Origin: Spirochaetota bacterium
GTDB lineage: Bacteria > Spirochaetota > Spirochaetia > Treponematales > UBA12059
Assembly: GCA_018816345.1 (NCBI GenBank)
Contig: JAHIWG010000139.1
Location: forward strand, 79,769 to 117,563
Length of the DNA stretch: 37,795 nucleotides
Direction: 5' to 3'
Below the pieces are notes generated by a model, which saw only the letters and a list, made by a program, of their open reading frames with translations, was not told where the DNA came from and ran no database searches. Shown here piece after piece: positions 16,842-24,718 of this stretch. A program made the translations under genes and the position numbers. Positions within the stretch are counted from its first letter, which is position 1; the number at the start of each line of letters is the position of its first letter.

Positions 16842-19412
16842 ATGGCATCCAGAAGCCTCACCAGGATACTATTAAAGGTACTCATAGTCCTCGCGGTCCT
16901 CTTCGCGGTCGTCTTCGGGGTAGCGTTCGGCTTCGGGATCGCATCGGTACGCAACATCGTATCGGTAGAGAATTTCTCGAATTTCGATCCTCCGCTGCCT
17001 TCGCGCCTGCTCGATAGCGAAGGCAGGCTCATTACCGAGTTCGCCTCCAACGAGAAGCGCGAGATAGTCTCCATAAAGGACGTCCCCCCGCACCTCGTCG
17101 ACGCCCTCGTCACCCGGGAGGACAAGCCGTTCTGGACGCATCACGGCTTCACGATCAAGAGCTATGCGCGCGCGTTCATCGGCATCATTACCGGCAAGAA
17201 CCTGGGCGGAGGCTCCACGATCACGCTCCAGCTGGCGGGCACCCTCTACGCCGACCGCAAGGACATTAGCTTCAGGCGCAAGTTCGTCGAGCTATGGTGG
17301 GCCCTCCAGCTCGAGCGCCGCTTCTCGAAGCAAGAGATCCTCGAGATGTACATGAACAGGATGATCATGGGTCCCGGCGTGTACGGCGTGGAGGCGGCGA
17401 GCAAGTACTTCTTCGGCCATTCGGCGAGGGACGTCACCGTCGCGGAGGCCGCCATACTCGTCATCCAGCTCTCCAGCCCGACCCGTTTCAATCCTATCCG
17501 GAATCCCAATATCGCCCGCGAGCGCTCGCGCGAGGTGCTTGATAACATGGTCGAGCTGGGCTACGTCGACAAGGATACCGCGGACGACTCGTTCGCCGAG
17601 TACTGGGATAGTTACGACTATACCCGCGTCGCGAACGCCTCGTTCTATTCGAGGGACGACAAGGCCCCGTGGTTCAGCGAGTACGTCAGGCGGCAGCTCG
17701 AGGACATGCTCTACGGCTCTACCGACCTGTATAAGGACGGGCTTACCATCCACACGACGCTGAACCTCGACTATCAGGCCGTAGCGGATAAGTACATGAG
17801 CCGATACATAGCCCAGGTTAACAAGGAGTATCTGGCCTCGAGCTCCCAGCGCCTGCGCGAGGCCGAGCGCGTCTACGCCCCGATGTCGGAGATGCTGGGG
17901 CTGGCGTTCAACCTCGAGGGCATATTCTTCCAGGAAACGAAGATCCGCGGCAAATCCATGGAATACTATAGGAGGAGCCTTAATCCAACCGTCGACGCGC
18001 TGGCCCTGATGTTCGGGCTGGAGCCCCTCAAGGCCGCCACGAACGCCAGCTACGGCGCTTCGAAGACGGAGATGGAGAAGAACGTCGTCGAGGGAGCTCT
18101 CGTCACCATAGACAACGCGACCGGCCATATCAAGGCGCTCGTCGGCGGCTCTAAATTCGACCAGTCCAACCAGCTCATACGCGCGACCCAGGCCCAGCTG
18201 ATGCCCGGCTCGTGCTTCAAGCCTCTATACTATTCCGCGGCCATAGACTCCAGGCGCTTCACGCCCGGCACGCTTATCTACGACGCGCCGGTAGTCTTCT
18301 ATAACGAGGACGGGACGCCCTACATCCCCCTCAACTACAAGGGCGAGTGGAAGGGCCAGGTACTAACCTGGTACGCGCTCGCCAAGTCCATGAACGTCCC
18401 AGCGGTCAAGGTACTCGACGGCATAGGCTTCGACGCGGCGATTAACCGGGCGGCCGCCCTACTGGACATCACGTCGCCCGAGCAGATCCGCGTCGCGTTC
18501 CCGCGGGTATATCCCCTCGCCCTGGGCATCAGCCCCGTCTCCCCCTTGAAGATGGCTCGGGCCTTCTCCGTCTTCGCCAACCAGGGCCGAGAGGTGACGC
18601 CCATAGCCATCCGCTCAATAGAGGACCGATCGGGCCGGCCGCTGCTCGATCCGGAGAAGGACCTCCGGGCGGAGCAGAAGAAGAAGGGCGCGGGCATCCA
18701 GGTCGTATCACCTCAGAACGCGTACGTCATGACCGACCTCTTGAAGCGCGTCGTCAAGGAAGGCACGCTAGCGTGGCCGACCTCGTCGGGCGCCGCCTTC
18801 ACCGGCAAGGACAAGGACGGCAAGCGCTATACCATTCCCGCAGCCGGCAAGACGGGCACGACCCAGAACTGGGCGGACGCCTGGACCGTCGGGTACACCC
18901 CGTACATGACCACGGCCATTTGGTTCGGTTTCGACAGGCCGGGCAATTCGCTCGGCGTCAGCCAGTCGGGAGCCGCCATCGCCGGCATCGCCTGGGCGAA
19001 CTATATGGTCGAGATTCACCGCGGGCTACCCTTCAAGGACTTCGTACGCCCGCAGAGCGGTCTCATAGACGTGACGGTGTGCTCGGTATCGGGCCTCCTG
19101 CCTACCGAGTACTGCAACGAGGGGACGGTGACGCTCACGTATTACGAGGGCACTCAGCCGAAACGCTATTGCGACCTGCACCAGTTCAAGTCCGAGCAGG
19201 CGGAATCCACGATACGCAACCTCTCGGAGCAGCAAAGCATCCTCGGCGGCAGGCGCATCGATTCCACGCTCGATTTCGACGCGAGCGACCTGGACGCGCT
19301 CCTTAGGACGCTCGAGGCGCGGGCCGCCGAGGATAGCGCGGTGATAGACTACGGCGACTCCGAGGATCCGGCTCCCGCGCCGACCGACGCGCTCCCCGAT
19401 ATCCTTGATTAG
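16842..19412 (+). CDS. Class A penicillin-binding protein (PBP1A family)
   Basis: Bifunctional peptidoglycan synthase anchored in the inner membrane. An N-terminal membrane helix (about residues 9-33) is followed by the GT51 glycosyltransferase: catalytic Glu93 in VTREDKPFW, then GGSTITLQLA and the RKFVELWWALQLERRFSKQEILEMY segment. The transpeptidase domain has SxxK as SCFK (Ser457, Lys460), SxN as SMN (516-518) and KTGT (670-673). The C-terminal tail is acidic. I start at the ATG at 16842; an in-frame TTG at 16809 would add 11 residues but would sit within the promoter. Total 856 aa. The Cys next to the catalytic Ser, where Thr or Ser is usual, is a small oddity. Confidence 0.93.
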   Translation: MASRSLTRILLKVLIVLAVLFAVVFGVAFGFGIASVRNIVSVENFSNFDPPLPSRLLDSEGRLITEFASNEKREIVSIKDVPPHLVDALVTREDKPFWTHHGFTIKSYARAFIGIITGKNLGGGSTITLQLAGTLYADRKDISFRRKFVELWWALQLERRFSKQEILEMYMNRMIMGPGVYGVEAASKYFFGHSARDVTVAEAAILVIQLSSPTRFNPIRNPNIARERSREVLDNMVELGYVDKDTADDSFAEYWDSYDYTRVANASFYSRDDKAPWFSEYVRRQLEDMLYGSTDLYKDGLTIHTTLNLDYQAVADKYMSRYIAQVNKEYLASSSQRLREAERVYAPMSEMLGLAFNLEGIFFQETKIRGKSMEYYRRSLNPTVDALALMFGLEPLKAATNASYGASKTEMEKNVVEGALVTIDNATGHIKALVGGSKFDQSNQLIRATQAQLMPGSCFKPLYYSAAIDSRRFTPGTLIYDAPVVFYNEDGTPYIPLNYKGEWKGQVLTWYALAKSMNVPAVKVLDGIGFDAAINRAAALLDITSPEQIRVAFPRVYPLALGISPVSPLKMARAFSVFANQGREVTPIAIRSIEDRSGRPLLDPEKDLRAEQKKKGAGIQVVSPQNAYVMTDLLKRVVKEGTLAWPTSSGAAFTGKDKDGKRYTIPAAGKTGTTQNWADAWTVGYTPYMTTAIWFGFDRPGNSLGVSQSGAAIAGIAWANYMVEIHRGLPFKDFVRPQSGLIDVTVCSVSGLLPTEYCNEGTVTLTYYEGTQPKRYCDLHQFKSEQAESTIRNLSEQQSILGGRRIDSTLDFDASDLDALLRTLEARAAEDSAVIDYGDSEDPAPAPTDALPDILD

Positions 19413-19466
19413 GAGCGCGTTAGGCGATACCATTATAGCGTAGCACTATTCACCCGGAGGGCCCGC

Positions 19467-19859
19467 TTGCAAGTCGAAATAGCTTCTATCCGTATCATGA
19501 AGCGGGTTCGGAAAGAGCTGCGTGATATCGACCAGCTAGCCGAGAGCTTGAATCGATTCGGCCAACTCCATCCTATCGTCATCACGCGCCGCAAGGTGCT
19601 CATTTCCGGCAGGAGGCGCCTGGAAGCGGCCAAGACCCTCGGCTGGACTAACATCGAGGCTACGGTCCTCGGCCGCAGCGACGCGGCCCAGAGGCTGGAA
19701 CTGGAGCTCGAGGAGAACGTGCAGCGCGTGCCCCTGGGCCGGGACGAGCTGGAAGCCGCAATCGAGCGGCTCGAGCGGCTTAGGCATCCCGGGTTTTTCA
19801 TGCGGATATGGAACGCGATAGTACGATTCGTCCGGAGGGTCTTCGGCGTCGCAGACTAG
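19467..19859 (+). CDS. Small ParB/Srx-domain protein with a cationic C-terminal helix
   Basis: A 130-residue protein with an N-terminal ParB-like nuclease/CTPase-fold domain: QVEIASIRIMKRVRKELRDI, LAESLNRFGQLHPIVI, VLISGRRRLEAAKTLGW, then ELELEENVQR. The ParB box II-like GRRRLEAA and the ENVQR motif are clear. There is no helix-turn-helix or ParB dimerisation domain, so it is not a chromosome-partitioning ParB. The C-terminus (FFMRIWNAIVRFVRRVFGVAD) looks like an amphipathic, positively charged helix that could bind membrane. The start is TTG at 19467, chosen because GGAGG (19456-19460) is six bases upstream and no ATG fits. It lies 54 bases after the PBP gene. Function is unknown. Confidence 0.8.
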   Translation: MQVEIASIRIMKRVRKELRDIDQLAESLNRFGQLHPIVITRRKVLISGRRRLEAAKTLGWTNIEATVLGRSDAAQRLELELEENVQRVPLGRDELEAAIERLERLRHPGFFMRIWNAIVRFVRRVFGVAD

Positions 19860-19900
19860 GTCAGCTCGCTCCGCCGGTTCTCGATATCATGGAGGTTCCG

Positions 19901-20854
19901 ATGAAAAGAATCGCCCTGACGCTAGCTCTGGCGTCGTCGATCGCCGCGTCCGCTTTCGGGCAGCCTAGGCAAGCCGTCATGCGTATATCCCCGTTCACCG
20001 GCTCCGGGGTCGGTTCCAGCGAGGCCTCCATGCTCGAGCGGCTAGTAGCCTCCTATATAGTCGAGCTGAAGTCGTTCAAGGTCATCGACGCCCAGGGCCA
20101 GGAAATGGCCTTGAGCGAAACGGAGGCCGCGCTGAGCCTCGGATCGACGGCTAGCGCCTCGGCTCCCCTGACGGCGGACTATATAGTCGGCGGGGCCATA
20201 GGCAAGATAGGCGATATCTTCGTCCTTACCCTGGACGCTACGAAGGTGTCCAGCGGCGAGAAGATATCGGTCTCCGATACGGCTCACTCCATCAGCGACA
20301 TAGTGCTACGCGCGCGCGGGCTGACCCGTTCGCTGTTCGGGCGTCCCGACCAGCCTGCCGCGGCGGGCCTTTCCTCTCCGGGCATCGCGGCCGCGCCCGA
20401 CGCTGGCGCGACCGCGACTACCCAGGCAGGACAGGCCGCGGCTCCTAGCGATCGAGTAGCCAAGACCGCGATCGCCCTTTCGGATATCGTGGGGACGTGG
20501 CGCGGCGACAAGGGCCTGGAGACGGTCAGGATCTTCCCGAACGCCACGGGCCTGGCCGTCCTGAGCGGCGGGGGCACGCTCAAGCTACGCGTGGCTCTCG
20601 CGGGCGACTCTATAGAGATAGCGCAGGATCAGCCTAACGACATGTACATGTATCGCGCCGCGTCCGTCACCGCGGATATGGCTCGCAGGATAGCGGCCCA
20701 GGCGAGGCCCATGCGATGGATATTCGAGCTCGCCCTCGACGCGCAGACCCTCTACGGTACTAAGGAATCGATATCGATAAGCGGGAGCGGCGCGTCCATG
20801 CGCGTGGATAACGATTACGTGCGCGAGGCCTCCTGGACCAGGATCTCGCGCTGA
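19901..20854 (+). CDS. Exported protein, CsgG/LpoB-like N-terminal region
   Basis: A 317-residue protein with a Sec signal peptide (MKRIALTLALASSIAASAFG). The mature N-terminal part (MRISPFTGSGVGSSEASMLERL, IVELKSFKVIDAQG, TADYIVGGAIGKIGDIFVLTLD) resembles the CsgG/LpoB/FlgO family fold: a short strand, a long helix, then the YIVGGAI strand and a self-description strand. An Ala/Pro-rich linker (residues about 150-180) leads to a C-terminal beta-rich domain (GTWRGDKGLETVRIFPNATG). A role as a PBP activator beside the upstream PBP is tempting but only inference. The start at 19901 is set by GGAGG at 19891-19895; an upstream in-frame start would add a non-signal-like extension. The gene converges on the FtsB-like gene and overlaps it by 40 bases. 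Confidence 0.7.
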   Translation: MKRIALTLALASSIAASAFGQPRQAVMRISPFTGSGVGSSEASMLERLVASYIVELKSFKVIDAQGQEMALSETEAALSLGSTASASAPLTADYIVGGAIGKIGDIFVLTLDATKVSSGEKISVSDTAHSISDIVLRARGLTRSLFGRPDQPAAAGLSSPGIAAAPDAGATATTQAGQAAAPSDRVAKTAIALSDIVGTWRGDKGLETVRIFPNATGLAVLSGGGTLKLRVALAGDSIEIAQDQPNDMYMYRAASVTADMARRIAAQARPMRWIFELALDAQTLYGTKESISISGSGASMRVDNDYVREASWTRISR

Positions 20855-21309
20855 AACGCACGTTTCGCTCTATCGGCCCTAGGCTTAGCCGCCTTCATAG
20901 CCAGTCCTAGGATCGCCGTAAACAACGCGGCTATGCCCGCCAGCTCCTTCATCATCCGCTCCGAGAGAGCCTGCCCCGCTTCGTACGCCACCAAGGTTCC
21001 CGGCGAAGGCGGATTCGGAGCATCGGCGGCCAAGGAAAGCCGTATCGCCACCTCGTCCCGGGCTAGGTAACCCAGCGAGCGGGCCTCCAAGGCGGTCGTT
21101 AACGGAACATTCCGCAACCCGTCCCATTCCGATGCGAAGCCGGCGTTCAAGCTGCTTAGCGCCTCTACGTTATCCCTCATCGCGACGGCGGCGGACTCCG
21201 CCCTTCGCGTGGCCATAATCCCCGTAGGCCCTAGGAACAGGGATAATCCGCAATACGAGGCGAAGCCTACCCAGCACGCCGCGATTATTATTCGTTTCAT
21301 TACAGTCAT
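20815..21309 (-). CDS. FtsB/DivIC-like membrane protein
   Basis: About 164 residues. An N-terminal membrane helix (IIIAACWVGFASYCGLSLFLG) is followed by a helical stretch (RRAESAAVAMRDNVEALSSLNAGFASEWDGL), then ARSLGYLARDEVAIRL, the pattern of the septum-formation initiator (FtsB/DivIC) family. A second hydrophobic helix near the C-terminus (ELAGIAALFTAILGLAM) is not usual for FtsB. A cell-division role is inferred from this resemblance and from the PBP nearby. The start is most likely the ATG at 21309 (or 21300), with AAGGGAG at 21327-21321; a TTG at 21372 would add a non-hydrophobic leader. Confidence 0.55.
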   Translation of the reverse strand: MTVMKRIIIAACWVGFASYCGLSLFLGPTGIMATRRAESAAVAMRDNVEALSSLNAGFASEWDGLRNVPLTTALEARSLGYLARDEVAIRLSLAADAPNPPSPGTLVAYEAGQALSERMMKELAGIAALFTAILGLAMKAAKPRADRAKRAFQREILVQEASRT

Positions 21310-21365
21310 TAACGGAATTTCTCCCTTCGCGCTTGACCCTATCGTTCGATAAAATTCGCATACGG

Positions 21366-21394
21366 TTGACAATAGGAAAAAGCGCGATTAGAGT
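21366..21394 (+). promoter_or_regulatory. Promoter of the acidic protein/DUF115 operon
   Basis: TTGACA (21366-21371), exactly 17 bases, TAGAGT (21389-21394). The start would be near 21401, leaving a leader of about 78 bases before the ATG at 21479. This is the best consensus promoter in the window. Confidence 0.65.
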
Positions 21395-21478
21395 GATTGC
21401 TGTCGGTTACATTACTTTTTTCGGTGATTTCTGCCGATATTTGGATGAGATCAATCCAGTTGACGGAGTGCGTGCGCT

Positions 21479-23839
21479 ATGCAGAATAAAGCCCCGCAAG
21501 GGAAAGCAGATCCCATTCCTACGCCAGAGCAGGAGCTCGAACGCTACGGCGTTTGGGTCAAGGCGGAACCGCAGGACATCATCGATGACTCATCGATCGA
21601 TCGGGAGACGATAGACGGTTCCGACGCCGTGCTTCTTTCCGAAGAAGAAGAGGTCGTATTGGATTCATTCGATCTTCCCGAGGAAGCTTCGGATACGAAC
21701 GGGTCGTTCGACGATTCCCTGAGCGAGCTGGACGCGGAACAGGATTTCGAGGAACTCGACGCCCTCTCCCCGCTCGACGACCAAGACGCGCTCGCGATGC
21801 CTAGCGCCGACGATGAGAGCTTCGACTTCGAGGCGCTCGAGGCGCTCGAAGACGCCGACGAGCCGGTAGTATCCGAGGAGGCCGAAGCCCCGTCCCTGGA
21901 CCTCGACGATGACGTCGTCGAGGATTCGATCATAGACGTGGAGCTCGACGAGCTCGAGTACGTCGAGCCCGTCATCGCCTCGGAGCCCGCCGCGACGGAG
22001 AAACCGGCCGCGAGCGACGAGGGGTTCGCTACCACCGAGATAAATATCGAGGATTTCGGCTTCTCCGTCGAGGAGAGCTCGCCGGGCATACCGGTCCTTG
22101 ACGAGCTCGATTCCATGGACGATACGGCGAGCTCCGGCGTCATGGAAGCCGTCCCCTCGGGCGTCGGGGGAGAGGATTTCGAATCGTTGGATATAGACCT
22201 CGAATTCGACGATACAATCCCGGCGGCCGAGACGATAGATAGCTCCGACGACTTCGGCTCGCTCTCCGGCGGCTTGGACTCCTCGACCGAATTCGAGACC
22301 GTAGACATCGACTCGATAGGAGTCGACGAGCCTTCCGGGCTCCCCGAGGCCGCCGGCGCGAGCGCTCCCGCTCCGGCCGCTGCGGAAGAATTCTCGATGG
22401 AGGAAGATATCTCCCTCGACTCGTTCATCGACGACGACGACTCGGATTCCTACGGCGTCATACCGGACCTCGAGATCGAGAACGTCTCGATAAGCGACGA
22501 GCCTATTGGCTTCGATGACGTCAAAGCCGTATCCGACGAGCTCGGATCCGTAGCCTCTGGGCCTTCCTCGGACCTATTGCAGAAGATCGCCTTGGAACTC
22601 GCCTCGATAAAGGACGAGCTCGTCAGCCTGCGCGGGCAGCTAAGTAGCCTCAAGGCCTCCGAATCGGCTAAAGCGGAATCGGAAGGACCGGAAGCGGACG
22701 GCGAAATCGCGGAGGAGGCCGTAGGCGGATTCTTCGACGACGAGGACGACGACACCATTGCCCTGACCGGCGACGAGCTCGATAATATCCTCAATACCGC
22801 TGACTTCACCGAAGAGGCCGCCGAGGACGAGTTCCTCGGCGAGCCCGAGAGCCCCGAGCTTGACATAGCCGACGATATAGCTTTGCTTCCAGAGGACGGA
22901 GAATACTCGCTCTCGGAAGAACCCGGCATCGAGACCATCGAGCTGCCTACCGTCGAGCCTACCGACGAGGAAATGGAGGCTATAAGCTCGGCCGAGGCCG
23001 TTACGCCCATCACTAGCCTGCCCGACGATACGAGCTTCTTGGACGAGGCGGATGACGGCGCCGAGCTGGAAGGAATGCCGCTCGATGACGTACCGCTCGT
23101 CGAGCCCGACCCCACAGACCTAGACATAATCATCGACTCCGCCTTCGGCAGCGAGGACGACGACGAGGAACTCCCCGTTATAGAAGCCGCTTCCGACGAG
23201 CCCGAGCCAGAGATCGTCCTGGATATCGACGCCGACGATCAACCTGTCGTCTCCACCGTCGACGCGTTCCCCGAGACGATAGACGAGCTCGAAGACATCC
23301 AGGACCTCGACGACTTCACGGAGCCGGAGACCCTAGGCGGATTAGATCTGCATTCCGAGGAACCCGTAGCCCTTGAGGATTTCCAGGAGATCGAGGAAAT
23401 CGGGGAGATCGAAGAGTTGGCAGAACCGTTGGCCGATGAAGCCAGCGCTCCTACCTCCGAGGTCGAGTACCATCCCGACGAGATAGCGACGAGCCTCGAC
23501 GACTCGCTCTTCGTCGAGCCGATCCCTTCAGAGGGCGCCGAAGAAGCGTCGGAGCTAGAGACTTCGTATCTAGAATCGGAAGAAGACGCGATAGAGCCCG
23601 TCGCCGAGAGCGAGGCCGAGAGCGAGGCCGAACCGGAGCCTTCGGCGCCTAGTCCCGGGATGAGCGCCGTCGCGTCCGACGGAACGGTCCCCGACAAGCT
23701 TCAGCGCGACGTTAAATCCGTGCTCCTGTACCTGGACCAGCTACTAGCCTCGCTTCCCGAGGAGAAGATAGAGGAATTCGCCTCGAGCGAATATTACGAT
23801 ACGTACAAGCGATTATTCGACGATTTGGGGTTGCTCTGA
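21479..23839 (+). CDS. Very acidic, largely disordered protein with a conserved-looking C-terminal helix pair
   Basis: A 786-residue protein without signal peptide or membrane segment. Most of it is Asp/Glu/Ser-rich low-complexity sequence; in a sample around residues 75-165 about two residues in five are Asp or Glu. Two parts look folded: a short coiled coil near residues 360-400 (LLQKIALELASIKDELVSLRGQLSSLK) and the last 50 residues (PDKLQRDVKSVLLYLDQLLASLPEEKIEEF, then YDTYKRLFDDLGLL). It is the first gene of an operon with two DUF115 proteins; the next gene starts in the TGATG overlap. Possible roles are scaffold, chaperone or charge buffer for the downstream products, but none is established. 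I do not recognise a named family. Confidence 0.75.
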   Translation: MQNKAPQGKADPIPTPEQELERYGVWVKAEPQDIIDDSSIDRETIDGSDAVLLSEEEEVVLDSFDLPEEASDTNGSFDDSLSELDAEQDFEELDALSPLDDQDALAMPSADDESFDFEALEALEDADEPVVSEEAEAPSLDLDDDVVEDSIIDVELDELEYVEPVIASEPAATEKPAASDEGFATTEINIEDFGFSVEESSPGIPVLDELDSMDDTASSGVMEAVPSGVGGEDFESLDIDLEFDDTIPAAETIDSSDDFGSLSGGLDSSTEFETVDIDSIGVDEPSGLPEAAGASAPAPAAAEEFSMEEDISLDSFIDDDDSDSYGVIPDLEIENVSISDEPIGFDDVKAVSDELGSVASGPSSDLLQKIALELASIKDELVSLRGQLSSLKASESAKAESEGPEADGEIAEEAVGGFFDDEDDDTIALTGDELDNILNTADFTEEAAEDEFLGEPESPELDIADDIALLPEDGEYSLSEEPGIETIELPTVEPTDEEMEAISSAEAVTPITSLPDDTSFLDEADDGAELEGMPLDDVPLVEPDPTDLDIIIDSAFGSEDDDEELPVIEAASDEPEPEIVLDIDADDQPVVSTVDAFPETIDELEDIQDLDDFTEPETLGGLDLHSEEPVALEDFQEIEEIGEIEELAEPLADEASAPTSEVEYHPDEIATSLDDSLFVEPIPSEGAEEASELETSYLESEEDAIEPVAESEAESEAEPEPSAPSPGMSAVASDGTVPDKLQRDVKSVLLYLDQLLASLPEEKIEEFASSEYYDTYKRLFDDLGLL

Positions 23840-24718
23840 TGGGATTACTTGAAAAGGCCGCGAGCCGCTCGGTCGAGATCGCGGCCAAGCGCGAAGGACT
23901 CTTGGCGATTAGTCAAAAAAAAAGCACCCGTTCCGCCCGTAGCTGAGCGGAGCGTAGGCTTGGCCGATATCGAGGAATCGTTCCTCGGTACCAGGCTGGC
24001 TTTCGAAGCCGTCGGCCCGGGGCGATCGCCCTGGGCCGCGTATTTCAGATCGTTCCCCGATACTGTCCTTCTGGTTTCGCGCTTCGGGGTTCCTAGTGAC
24101 GCGGCCGTCCCTTCCGCGGCGACCTTGATCGCCGGCGCGGAGCGCGGCTTCCTCGAGTATAACTCGGCCGTCGCCTCTGTAGCGGAGCCCGCCGAGGGGC
24201 ATTACCTGGTGTTTCCGCAATCCGCCAGGCTACCCGTCCAGGATGAGGCGCAGTTCCGCAGGTTGGCTTCCGCGATCCCCGTAGCCGTTAACGGCCTGCG
24301 CCCTCCCGCCAGGTACTCCGCCTCATTCCCCCAAGAGATCGTCCATATAGGCATGTCCCGGAATTACTCGTACGCGTCGCTTTTCGTGATCGACGCCGCT
24401 CGCCTCATCGGGATATCCTCCGAGCGCTGCCCTAGCGCCGAGGCCGATTCGGTGCACGACGAGATCTTCGGGGCGTCCTCCGCGATCGTCAATCCGTCCG
24501 GCATGTCGGCGAGCCTACGGCGAGGACTATGCCTGCACGCGTTCTTCAGCCACGCCCGCGGCGACGTCGAGCTGATCGCCGCGCAGGTCCTGAGCACCCT
24601 CGCTCGCCGCTTGAGGACGAGCGAGCCGAAGACGATACTAGTCGGGGCGGTCTCGACGCTTCAGCTATCCGACCCCGGGGCCGAATCCGCCATCGGCTCG
24701 TTCGTCGATGGCCTATGA
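23839..24718 (+). CDS. Unknown protein, reading frame interrupted at an A9 run
   Basis: The stop of the acidic gene and an ATG overlap at 23839 (TGATG). From that ATG the sequence reads MGLLEKAASRSVEIAAKREG then LLAISQKK, a credible amphipathic N-terminus, but the frame closes at a TGA (23944-23946). The body of the protein, from APVPPVAERSVGLADIEESF to the end at 24718, is in the +1 frame. The two meet at nine consecutive A (23915-23923); with eight A they would join in one 292-residue protein. A TTG at 23849 opens the second frame, but it gives an Arg/Ser-rich leader typical of a shadow frame. The body contains VHIGMSRNYSYASLFVIDAARLIG and a Cys-His rich stretch (GLCLHAFFSHARGD). No family recognised. 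It overlaps the next gene by 11 bases. Confidence 0.7.
23915..23923 (+). other. A9 homopolymer at the frame junction
   Basis: Nine A in a row within codons CAA AAA AAA A. Such runs are prone to RNA polymerase slippage, ribosomal frameshifting, replication slippage and sequencing error. Loss of one A, or an equivalent +1 shift, fuses the two frames. Confidence 0.85.

Noticed and set aside
21544-23133. Long serine-rich ORFs on the minus strand opposite the acidic gene
   Set aside because: They are the mirror of Asp/Glu-rich codons (GAC/GAG/GAA read backwards as Ser and Leu codons). No ribosome sites and no domain.
23849-23914. TTG start for the second gene of the DUF115 operon
   Set aside because: Its leader (MKRPRAARSRSRPSAK) has shadow-frame composition, while the overlapping ATG frame gives a normal N-terminus and the usual TGATG coupling.
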